A model generated the notes under the pieces. The model was not told where the DNA came from. It did not search any database and saw only the letters and a list, made by a program, of their open reading frames with translations. Both the position numbers and the translations under genes were made by a program. From NCBI GenBank assembly GCA_021798415.1, contig JAJZGO010000103.1, positions 1-5,499 on the forward strand: DNA of 5,499 nucleotides, read 5' to 3'. This DNA is from Thermoplasmata archaeon (lineage in GTDB: Archaea > Thermoplasmatota > Thermoplasmata > Lutacidiplasmatales > UBA184). Each line of letters starts with the position of its first letter. The stretch's first letter is position 1. This document shows positions 1-5,499 of this stretch, piece after piece.

Positions 1-1
1 G

Positions 2-424
2 ACTTGCCGGGACGAGCTCACCCGGGAGTACCCGCGCCTCGGCGACGCCGAGTTCGCCTCGCTCCCGATGATCACGCACAACCAGCGGAACCGCACGCGC
101 CTCGTCTTCGAGCTCGACGGCGCCGCGGGGGTCGAGGTCGACGAGGTCATCGATGCGATCGAAGCGGCCCAGTCGAGCCCCACGTACGCGATCCTGAAGC
201 GCGGCGACGAGGGCCGGGTCGTGCTCGACGCCCACCGCCACCCGAAGTTCGTCGAGGACGTCCTCCGCGACCTCCTCGCGAGCCTCCCCGAACGGTTCCC
301 GGACCTGCCCGACACCACGGTCGTGCGGGCCCACACCGTGAGCGAGGAATCGATCCACAAGTACGACGTCGAGGCGTCCCACGCCCTCGCCCTCGGCGAG
401 ATCCGCCGGTCGCTCGGAGCCTAG
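2..424 (+). CDS. mptA: GTP cyclohydrolase MptA/FolE2 family (type IB), C-terminal part, 5' end outside window
   Basis: The frame is open from the window edge to TAG at 422-424 and gives 140 C-terminal residues. The family is usually about 300 residues, so roughly half is missing upstream. The ATG at 68 is internal, because family-like sequence continues before it (TCRDEL, fragment residues 1-6). Visible family landmarks are THNQR (25-29, with a histidine expected near the metal site), TYAILKRGDE (about 60-69), HPKFVEDVLRD (about 80-90) and ESIHK near the C terminus, which is a conserved active-site strand. By family knowledge, MptA is an Fe(II)-dependent cytoplasmic enzyme that opens GTP to a dihydroneopterin 2',3'-cyclic phosphate for methanopterin synthesis. 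Related FolE2 enzymes make dihydroneopterin triphosphate for folate or 7-deazapurine (archaeosine) precursors. Which product is made here cannot be decided from the fragment. The gene is followed after 21 bases by the ABC operon and is probably co-transcribed with it. Confidence 0.87.
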   Translation, partial: TCRDELTREYPRLGDAEFASLPMITHNQRNRTRLVFELDGAAGVEVDEVIDAIEAAQSSPTYAILKRGDEGRVVLDAHRHPKFVEDVLRDLLASLPERFPDLPDTTVVRAHTVSEESIHKYDVEASHALALGEIRRSLGA

Positions 425-435
425 GAGCCGGCATC

Positions 436-445
436 GGAGGAGATC
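436..445 (+). promoter_or_regulatory. Strong Shine-Dalgarno site for the first permease gene
   Basis: GGAGGAGATC matches 9 of 10 bases of the archaeal consensus GGAGGTGATC, the complement of the 16S rRNA 3' end. It abuts the GTG at 446, leaving 5 bases between the GGAGG core and the start. It fixes GTG 446 as the start codon and is the best ribosome-binding site in the window. The 21-base gap (425-445) is too short for a separate archaeal promoter and contains no TATA-like run, so transcription probably reads through from mptA or further upstream. Confidence 0.85.
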
Positions 446-1741
446 GTGCGCTACGCCTGGGACGCCATCCGTCGGCGGCCGGGACGGTCGCTCTTGACCA
501 GCTTCGGGATCGGCTTATCCGTCGGTTTGGTCGTCCTCCTGCTCGCGCTCTCGAACGGGATCCAGACGAGCGCGACGACGCTCGCGACCTCGAGCGGGGT
601 CGACCTGATCGGGGCGAGCGCGAACACGACGATCACCTCGGGCCAGTTCCCGCCGATCTCGAAAGCCCACCTCCTCGCGTCCGCGGTGCCCGCCGCCGAC
701 CCGAACGTCGCGACGGCGAGCCCCTGGCTCCTGAGCCAGATCGTCTTCGGCAACGCGTCCTTGTGGAACGCGTCGAACGCGAGCGCGGTGCCGACAGGCT
801 GGGGCCCGACCGGCTCGGGGACGGTCGGGTGGATCCCGTCCGACACGGCCGGCCTCCAGGTACCCGAGCTCTACAACGGGACCGGATTCACGCTCCCCGG
901 CGATCCCCACTACGCGAACGGGACGTACACGGGTCCCCGGACCGGTCAGATCGTTCTCGACCAGGCCCTCGCCTACGTGCTCGGGGTCCGCGTGGGCGAC
1001 CGGGTCTGGGCGAGCCCGGCGGCACCGACGTCGGCCGCCGCGCTCGGGCCGTGGTACGCGAACGCGACCGCGTTCCGGGTGGTCGGCATCTCGGGGCCGT
1101 TCTGGCTCGTCCCCTCCGCTCTCCTCGCGTTCGTCTACCTCTCGGAACTGCAGCGGATCGTGGGCGGCGCGAGCGCGTCGACCGACTACGCGTCGCTCCT
1201 CCTCGTCCACCTCCACGACCCGACGACCGCCGCGACGGACCAGGCCCGGATCCAGGCGGCGTTCCCCGCCCTGACCGTCTTCACGCTCTCGAACCTCCTC
1301 GGGGCGATCCAGCACGTCGTGAACCTCTACCGGACCTTCGGGACGCTGGTCGGCCTCGTCGGGATCGTCGTCGCCGCGCTCTTCGCGACGACCGTCCTCC
1401 AGATGTCGGTCGACGACCGGAGCCGCGAGCTCGCGCTCTTGCGGGCGGTCGGGCACACCCGCGCTTCGGTCGGCGCGCTCGTCGTCGAGGAGTCGGTGGT
1501 CCTGAGCGCCATCGGGCTCGCGATCGGCTTCCCGGTCGCGTACCTGGGGGCCGTCGTGCTGAACTCCTTCCTCCTCGGCCTTGTCGGAGGGCTCCCGAGC
1601 GGGTTCTCGTTCGTCGGGTTCGACGACGGAGTGTTCGCCTCGGGTCTCCTGATCGTGCTCGCGATCGCGCTCGTCGCGGCGATCGCGCCCGCTGCCCGGG
1701 CGATGCAATTGCCCGTGGCGGAGGAGCTCCGGGCCCCGTGA
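446..1741 (+). CDS. ABC transporter permease, MacB/FtsX (LolC/E-like) superfamily, sequon-rich external domain
   Basis: The protein has 431 residues and starts at GTG 446 behind a strong Shine-Dalgarno. The layout is classic MacB/FtsX: a basic cytoplasmic start (IRRRPGR, 8-14), membrane segment 1 at about 17-39, an external domain at about 40-295, then membrane segments at about 298-320, 346-378 and 397-417. The cytoplasmic loop DDRSRELALLRAVGHTR (323-339) is the typical FtsX-domain signature and is expected to contact the ATPase. The external domain carries seven N-X-S/T sequons (N60, N103, N108, N111, N144, N158, N206), and none occurs in the membrane or cytoplasmic parts. It is one half of a heterodimer with the next gene, which has the same topology and shares the YA(N/D)GTYxGP motif. 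Members of the superfamily extract lipoproteins, export peptides or drugs, or transmit force to external partners; the substrate here is unknown. No adaptor of the MacA type is visible in the window. Confidence 0.9.
   Translation: MRYAWDAIRRRPGRSLLTSFGIGLSVGLVVLLLALSNGIQTSATTLATSSGVDLIGASANTTITSGQFPPISKAHLLASAVPAADPNVATASPWLLSQIVFGNASLWNASNASAVPTGWGPTGSGTVGWIPSDTAGLQVPELYNGTGFTLPGDPHYANGTYTGPRTGQIVLDQALAYVLGVRVGDRVWASPAAPTSAAALGPWYANATAFRVVGISGPFWLVPSALLAFVYLSELQRIVGGASASTDYASLLLVHLHDPTTAATDQARIQAAFPALTVFTLSNLLGAIQHVVNLYRTFGTLVGLVGIVVAALFATTVLQMSVDDRSRELALLRAVGHTRASVGALVVEESVVLSAIGLAIGFPVAYLGAVVLNSFLLGLVGGLPSGFSFVGFDDGVFASGLLIVLAIALVAAIAPAARAMQLPVAEELRAP
1738..1741 (+). other. GTGA stop/start overlap, permease 1 to permease 2
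   Basis: The TGA of the first permease (1739-1741) lies inside the GTG start (1738-1740) of the second. Four-base overlaps of this kind usually mark translational coupling and equal dosage, as expected for two subunits of a heterodimer. Confidence 0.85.
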
Positions 1742-2985
1742 CGCGGCTCTCGTGGGGCCGCTCGCTGCGGCACTCTCGCCTCCAGTTGGTCCTCACGGTC
1801 GCTGCCATCGGGGCGGCGGTGGCGCTGCCCGTCATCCTGATCAGCGTCGGCGGAGGGGTCTCGGCGCACGAGCTCGCGCAGCTCCAGAACGCGGGCTACC
1901 AGCTGGTCGTCAGCGCGCAGGGCCTCCACGGGATCGCGGGGGCGCACGCCCTCTCGGACCGCATCCTCGCGATGTCCTCGGTGACCGCGGTCTCGCCCGT
2001 CCTGAGCATCGCCATCGATGCCTTCACGGCGCAGGGGTCGCTCTCCCCCGTGCTCGCGGAGGGGGTCGTGCCGCGCGACTTCACCGCGACGCTCGGCCCC
2101 ACCGAGAGCGGGCTCTTCCCGTCCCCGCTGCCGCTCGGCGACCCCACCGACTCGGTGCGGTACGCCGACGGCACCTACGCGGGCCCCGCGACGAACGACG
2201 TGCTCGTCTCCACGCCGTACGCCCTCGCGGCCCACGTCTTCCCGGGCGACACGTTGCTCCTGAGCCCGTCGACCGACCCGAGCCTCGGCGTCCGGTTCAA
2301 CGTCACCGGGACCTTCGGGGTGGCCCCGAGCCTCCTCGGCCCGACCGGCGCCTTCGCGGTGCTCCTTCCGCTCTCGGACCTGCAGGTGCTCACGGGCTTC
2401 GGACCGGCCCCGGCCGCGACGGTGGTCGACGCGGCCGACACGATCGAGATCGCCCTCACGAGTTCGGCGGCGGCGAGCCCGTCGGCGCTCGCCCAGGTCC
2501 GCTCGGCGGTGGCGGCGCTCGTGCCGTACTACAGCGTGACCTCGCTCGACCAGCAGGCCGAGCAGCTCCATGCGGCGAGCGCGGTCCTCACGGGGTTCTA
2601 CCTCGCGCTCTCGTCGGTCGGCCTCACGGTCGGTCTTCTGTTCCTCGCGCTCGTGCTGCTGCGCCGCGTCGAATCCGACCGGCGGTCGATCGGGATCCGT
2701 CGGGCGCTCGGGATACCGGGACGATCGATCGTCGCCGGGATCGTGCGCGACGGGGCCCTCCTCGCGCTCCTCGGGGGGCTCGCGGGCGTGACCGCCGGCT
2801 ACGTCGTGGTCGAAGGGCTCGCCCGTTGGGCGACCGCCGCGGTCCAGGAGGCTGCGAGCCTCGCGGTCTTCGACCCCACGATCCTCGCGGCGATCGTCGG
2901 CGGCGTGGTCGCGCTCTCGCTCCTCGCGAGCGCGTTGGCGAGCCGCCGGGCGATGCGGGTCGACATCGGGGAGGCGCTGAGGTGA
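1738..2985 (+). CDS. ABC transporter permease, MacB/FtsX (LolC/E-like) superfamily, second subunit
   Basis: The protein has 415 residues. The start chosen is GTG 1738, which overlaps the previous TGA in GTGA. This frame stays open upstream to the window edge, but the upstream part lies over mptA and the first permease and reads as arginine/proline-rich low-complexity protein, so it is not coding. From 1738 the protein is a normal MacB/FtsX permease: a short basic start, membrane segment 1 at about 16-38, an external domain at about 39-283, then segments at about 284-309, 338-360 and 380-400. The cytoplasmic loop RRVESDRRSIGIRRALGIPGR (309-329, here spelled in two parts: RRVESDRRSIG, then IRRALGIPGR) corresponds to the coupling loop of its partner. 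It has only one clear sequon (N188). The motif YADGTYAGP (142-150) matches YANGTYTGP of the first permease, supporting descent from a tandem duplication followed by divergence. It should pair with the first permease and the downstream ATPase. A GGAGGA at 1720-1725 lies 12 bases before the start, rather far, so coupling to the upstream gene probably matters. Confidence 0.89.
   Translation: MTRLSWGRSLRHSRLQLVLTVAAIGAAVALPVILISVGGGVSAHELAQLQNAGYQLVVSAQGLHGIAGAHALSDRILAMSSVTAVSPVLSIAIDAFTAQGSLSPVLAEGVVPRDFTATLGPTESGLFPSPLPLGDPTDSVRYADGTYAGPATNDVLVSTPYALAAHVFPGDTLLLSPSTDPSLGVRFNVTGTFGVAPSLLGPTGAFAVLLPLSDLQVLTGFGPAPAATVVDAADTIEIALTSSAAASPSALAQVRSAVAALVPYYSVTSLDQQAEQLHAASAVLTGFYLALSSVGLTVGLLFLALVLLRRVESDRRSIGIRRALGIPGRSIVAGIVRDGALLALLGGLAGVTAGYVVVEGLARWATAAVQEAASLAVFDPTILAAIVGGVVALSLLASALASRRAMRVDIGEALR
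2970..2974 (+). promoter_or_regulatory. Shine-Dalgarno for the ABC ATPase gene
   Basis: GGAGG lies within the last codons of the second permease, 7 bases before the GTG at 2982. This good spacing supports that start over any internal one. Confidence 0.7.
2982..2985 (+). other. GTGA stop/start overlap, permease 2 to ATPase
   Basis: The TGA of the second permease (2983-2985) is embedded in the GTG start of the ATPase (2982-2984). Together with the well-placed GGAGG just upstream, this indicates coupled translation of the transporter subunits. Confidence 0.85.
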
Positions 2986-3692
2986 ACGACGCCCGGCCTC
3001 CGCTCGTCGAGCTCGCCGGGGCCTCCCGCGCCTACGTGGCCGGCTCGCCCGAGCAGGTGGTCGCCCTCCGGGCGGTCGACCTCGCGATCCCCTCGGGCGA
3101 GTTCGTGTCGGTCGAGGGGCCGAGCGGCTGCGGCAAGACGACGTTGCTCAACCTGGTCGGCCTCCTCGACTCTCCCACGTCGGGCGAGGTGCGCTGGGGG
3201 GGGAGGCCGGTCGGTTCCCTCTCCGACCGGGAGCGGGCGCGCCTTCGCCTGCGGGGGGTGGGGTTCATCTTTCAGCGGTTCTACCTGCTCCCCACGTTGA
3301 CAGCCCTCGAGAACGTCGAGCTCCCGATGCGTCCCCTCGGCGTCCCCCGCGCCGAGCGGACCCGCCGGGCCTCGGAGCTCCTCGGCGAGGTCGGTCTCGC
3401 GGGCCGGGAGCGCGCGTTCCCCCACCAGCTGTCGGGCGGGGAAGAACAGCGGGTCGCGGTCGCGCGGGCGCTCGCGAACCGTCCGGGGATCCTCCTCGCG
3501 GACGAGCCGACGGGAGAGCTCGACAGCGGCAACACGCGCGCGATCCTCGATCTGCTCGAGCGCGTCCGTCACGACCGGTCGGCGACCCTCGTGCTGGTCA
3601 CCCACAATCCCGAGGTCGCCGCTCGGGCGCGCCGCCACCTGACCATGCGCGACGGGTCCATCGTTCGGGACGCACGGGAGACCGGAACGTGA
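2982..3692 (+). CDS. ABC transporter ATPase, LolD/MacB class
   Basis: The protein has 236 residues, a usual length for a stand-alone LolD/FtsE/MacB-type ATPase. It starts at GTG 2982, which overlaps the previous TGA; the long open stretch upstream in this frame is shadow. All ATPase motifs are present: Walker A GPSGCGKT (46-53), Q-loop Q98 in FIFQRFYLLPTLTALENVELP (read as FIFQRFYLLP then TLTALENVELP, 95-115, the hallmark of this class), signature LSGGEEQR (150-157), Walker B ILLADEPT (170-177) with catalytic E175, D-loop GELD (178-181) and switch histidine H208 in VTHNP. The signature has GE-E where many relatives have GE-Q, a mild change. There is no membrane segment; it is cytoplasmic and should bind the coupling loops of the two upstream permeases as a homodimer under the heterodimer. 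It supplies the ATP hydrolysis for the module. The substrate is unknown. The permease-permease-ATPase order differs from bacterial lolCDE, where the ATPase gene is in the middle. Confidence 0.94.
   Translation: MNDARPPLVELAGASRAYVAGSPEQVVALRAVDLAIPSGEFVSVEGPSGCGKTTLLNLVGLLDSPTSGEVRWGGRPVGSLSDRERARLRLRGVGFIFQRFYLLPTLTALENVELPMRPLGVPRAERTRRASELLGEVGLAGRERAFPHQLSGGEEQRVAVARALANRPGILLADEPTGELDSGNTRAILDLLERVRHDRSATLVLVTHNPEVAARARRHLTMRDGSIVRDARETGT
3676..3680 (+). promoter_or_regulatory. Probable weak Shine-Dalgarno for ABCE1
   Basis: GGGAG lies 8 bases before GTG 3689, inside the end of the ATPase gene. It is a partial match only, so ABCE1 initiation may rely in part on ribosomes finishing the ATPase at the GTGA overlap. 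Confidence 0.45.
3689..3692 (+). other. GTGA stop/start overlap, ATPase to ABCE1
   Basis: The TGA of the transporter ATPase (3690-3692) lies within the GTG start of ABCE1 (3689-3691). This is the third identical junction in a row and ties a translation factor to the transporter operon. Confidence 0.85.
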
Positions 3693-5467
3693 CCCGGATC
3701 GCGATCCTCCTCGAGGACCGGTGCCACCCGAAGGAGTGCCAGTGGGAGTGCCAGGCGTACTGCCCTCCCGTGCGGATGGGCCAGGAGTGCATCGTCGAGG
3801 GGCCGCTCGGCCGGCCGATCATCTCCGAGTCGCTCTGCATCGGCTGCGGGATCTGCGTCCACAAGTGCCCGTTCGACGCGATCAAGATCCTCAACACCCC
3901 CGAGGCCGACGAGTCGGAGATCGTCCACCGCTACGGCTACAACGGGTTCCGTCTCTACCGGCTCCCGGTCCCCCCGGCACGGGGGATCACCGGGCTCCTC
4001 GGTCCGAACGGGACCGGAAAGTCGACCGCGCTCCGGCTGCTGGCGGGCGCGGACGTGCCGAACCTCGGCGACTTCGCCACCCCGGGGACGTGGCCCCGCG
4101 TCCTCGAGCACTACCGCGGAACCGCCTTGCGCGCTCACTTCGACCGCGTCGCGAAGGGCGAGCTCCGGAGCGTCGTCAAGCCCCAGTACGTCGACCGTCT
4201 CGCCGAGGAACCGCTGCGCGTCGCCGAGTACGTCGGGGGCGCCGGGGGATCGTCGGCCCGCGTGCTCGAGGACGTCGGGCTCGCCCACCGGGCGGACCGC
4301 TCGCTCGGCGAGCTCTCGGGCGGCGAGCTCCAGCTCGCCGCGATCGCGCGCACGCTCGCGACCGACGCCGACCTCTACCTCATCGACGAGCCGTCGAGCT
4401 ACCTCGACATCGTCCACCGCCTGAGGATCGCCCGCGTGCTGCGCCGGCTCGGGGAAACGAAGAGCGTCCTCGTGGTCGAACACGACCTCGCGCTCCTCGA
4501 CTACCTGGCCGACGAGGCGCACTTGCTCTACGGTGAGGCCGCGGCGTTCGGGGTCATCAGCCACCCGATCCCGATGCGCAGCGCGATCAACACCTACCTC
4601 ACGGGCTACCTCCGGGACGAGAACGTGCGGTTCCGCACCGAGTCCGTCCGGTTCGTCGCCCACCCGCCGAAGCCCCCGATGCGCCAGAACGTGCTCGTCA
4701 CGTTCCCCGAGCTCGAGAAGTCGTTCCCGCGCTTCCACCTCGCGGTCGGCGCCGGAACGCTCGCGAAGGGCGAGACGGTCGGCATCGTCGGCCCGAACGC
4801 GACCGGCAAGACGACGTTCGTCCGGATGCTCGCCGGCGTGGAGACCCCGACGAAGGGAACGCCGCCCCCGGGCGTCACCGTGAGCTACAAGCCCCAGTAC
4901 CTTCGGGCGAACCAGCCGGCGAGCCTCCGGGAGCGGGCGGCCGCGCTCGCCGGCGACCCGACGTTCGACGCGAAGCTCTTCGAGCGAGACCTCGTGCCGG
5001 GCCTCCACCTCGAGGGGGTCCTCGACGTCGCGCTCCCGGACCTTTCGGGCGGCGAGCTCCAACGGGCCGCGGTCGCGCTCGCGCTCGCGCGACCGGCGAC
5101 GCTCTACCTGCTCGACGAACCGTCCGCGTACCTCGACGCCGACGAGCGGATGTCGATGGCGCGACTGATCCGCCGCCAGGTCGAGCGCCAGGCGGTGAGC
5201 GCGCTCGTCGTCGACCACGACGTCTACTTCCTCGACCTCGCGTGCGACGAGCTCATGGTGTTCCGGCCCGAGGGCGACGACGGCGCGCGCGGGCGGGGGG
5301 ACGGGCCGTTCCCGATGCGGGAGGGGATGAACCGCCTCCTCCGGACCGTCGACATCACGTTCCGCCGGGACGCGGAGACGCTGCGGCCCCGGATCAACCG
5401 CGAAGGCTCGGTCCTCGACCGCGAGCAACGATCGAAGGGGGAGTACTACTACGAAGCCGTCGCCTGA
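3689..5467 (+). CDS. abce1: ABCE1/Rli1 ribosome-recycling factor (twin-ATPase, Fe-S)
   Basis: The protein has 592 residues, full length for archaeal ABCE1. The start GTG 3689 gives MTRIAILLEDRC, the usual family beginning. The Fe-S domain has C12, C17, C21, C25 and C34 followed by the ferredoxin-type CIGCGICVHKCP (C50, C53, C56, C60), enough for the two [4Fe-4S] clusters of the family. Domain NBD1: Walker A GPNGTGKS (105-112), helix-loop-helix insert at about 133-160, Q-loop KPQYV (Q166), signature LSGGELQ (209-215), Walker B with E234, H265. Domain NBD2: Walker A GPNATGKT (368-375), Q403, signature LSGGELQR (452-459), E477, H510. The C-terminal hinge MREGMNRLL...GEYYY (about 543-588) is intact. 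By family knowledge the protein binds the post-termination 70S ribosome with aRF1 or Pelota and splits it into subunits in the cytoplasm using ATP. Oddities: L216 follows the NBD1 signature where R is usual, and the NBD1 D-loop runs on as DIVHR. Identification is essentially certain. Confidence 0.98.
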   Translation: MTRIAILLEDRCHPKECQWECQAYCPPVRMGQECIVEGPLGRPIISESLCIGCGICVHKCPFDAIKILNTPEADESEIVHRYGYNGFRLYRLPVPPARGITGLLGPNGTGKSTALRLLAGADVPNLGDFATPGTWPRVLEHYRGTALRAHFDRVAKGELRSVVKPQYVDRLAEEPLRVAEYVGGAGGSSARVLEDVGLAHRADRSLGELSGGELQLAAIARTLATDADLYLIDEPSSYLDIVHRLRIARVLRRLGETKSVLVVEHDLALLDYLADEAHLLYGEAAAFGVISHPIPMRSAINTYLTGYLRDENVRFRTESVRFVAHPPKPPMRQNVLVTFPELEKSFPRFHLAVGAGTLAKGETVGIVGPNATGKTTFVRMLAGVETPTKGTPPPGVTVSYKPQYLRANQPASLRERAAALAGDPTFDAKLFERDLVPGLHLEGVLDVALPDLSGGELQRAAVALALARPATLYLLDEPSAYLDADERMSMARLIRRQVERQAVSALVVDHDVYFLDLACDELMVFRPEGDDGARGRGDGPFPMREGMNRLLRTVDITFRRDAETLRPRINREGSVLDREQRSKGEYYYEAVA

Positions 5468-5499
5468 CGCCGACGCCGTCCCGCCGCCCCCGGCCAACC
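5468..5499 (+). other. 32-base 3' tail, no supported feature
   Basis: The short stretch after the ABCE1 stop is C-rich. It has no T-run typical of an archaeal terminator and no clear hairpin. The +1-shifted frame through the ABCE1 end stays open to the window edge, but it has no credible start codon nearby, so whether the operon continues cannot be judged. Confidence 0.5.

Noticed and set aside
68..424. ATG at 68 as a genuine start of a 118-residue protein
   Set aside because: Family-like residues continue in frame upstream to the window edge, and the ATG falls in the conserved stretch just before THNQR, so it is an internal methionine of a truncated gene.
4..1737. Long open reading frame running from the window start into the second permease, suggesting a 993-residue fusion protein
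   Set aside because: This portion overlaps mptA and the first permease in another frame and translates to arginine/proline-rich low-complexity sequence. The real protein starts at GTG 1738, where normal permease sequence begins.
515..2571. Several long minus-strand frames across the permease genes
   Set aside because: They have the same shadow composition, no recognised motif and no Shine-Dalgarno evidence, and they are fully overlapped by well-supported permease genes.
1752..2981. Upstream extension of the ABC ATPase frame
   Set aside because: It is a GC-driven shadow of the second permease, rich in Arg, Pro and Gly with no domain. The ATPase begins at GTG 2982 with its own Shine-Dalgarno.
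3569..5497. 642-codon open frame on the minus strand opposite ABCE1
   Set aside because: It lies antisense to a certain gene, and its composition (Arg, Asp, Glu, Val rich) is what GC-rich antisense frames give. No motif was recognised.
5442..5499. Possible start of a next gene overlapping the end of ABCE1 in the +1 frame
   Set aside because: The frame is open to the edge, but no ATG, GTG or TTG start is seen in that frame in the codons inspected (5400 onward), so it cannot be supported.

Overview
The window is very GC-rich, with codon third positions almost all G or C. All of its recognisable genes lie on the + strand and are packed with almost no intergenic DNA. It is archaeal with near certainty: the last gene is ABCE1/Rli1, a ribosome-recycling factor found in archaea and eukaryotes but not bacteria, and it sits in a compact intron-free operon with Shine-Dalgarno sites. 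The ABCE1 sequence style (HRYGxNGFRLY, NLGDF), together with an MptA-type GTP cyclohydrolase, would fit a high-GC Thermoplasmata-like Euryarchaeote. That lineage call is inference from memory of family sequences and is not proven by the window.

Layout: (1) positions 2-424, the C-terminal part of a GTP cyclohydrolase of the MptA/FolE2 type, cut by the window edge; (2) a 21-base gap holding a near-perfect archaeal Shine-Dalgarno; (3) 446-1741 and 1738-2985, two different MacB/FtsX-type permease subunits, each with one N-terminal and three C-terminal membrane segments around a large external domain; (4) 2982-3692, their LolD/MacB-class ATPase; (5) 3689-5467, complete ABCE1. The last 32 bases hold no supported feature.

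The four complete genes all begin with GTG. The last three each start inside the stop codon of the gene before them (GTGA, 4-base overlaps), so the permease-permease-ATPase-ABCE1 set is almost certainly one translationally coupled transcript. The first three of these form a complete ABC module (heterodimeric permease plus ATPase) that probably moves a lipid, lipoprotein or peptide-like substrate at the cell surface, or passes ATP-driven conformational change across the membrane. The substrate cannot be read from the sequence. ABCE1 acts separately, in the cytoplasm, splitting ribosomes after termination. The operon therefore joins a pterin or 7-deazapurine precursor enzyme, a membrane ABC module and an essential translation factor, which looks like housekeeping linkage rather than a single pathway.

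I found no mobile element, CRISPR array, RNA gene or clear new system. The points most worth a second look are the ABCE1/exporter coupling, a dense cluster of N-glycosylation sequons in only one of the two permeases, a motif shared by the external domains of both permeases, and small departures from the ABCE1 consensus in its first nucleotide-binding domain.
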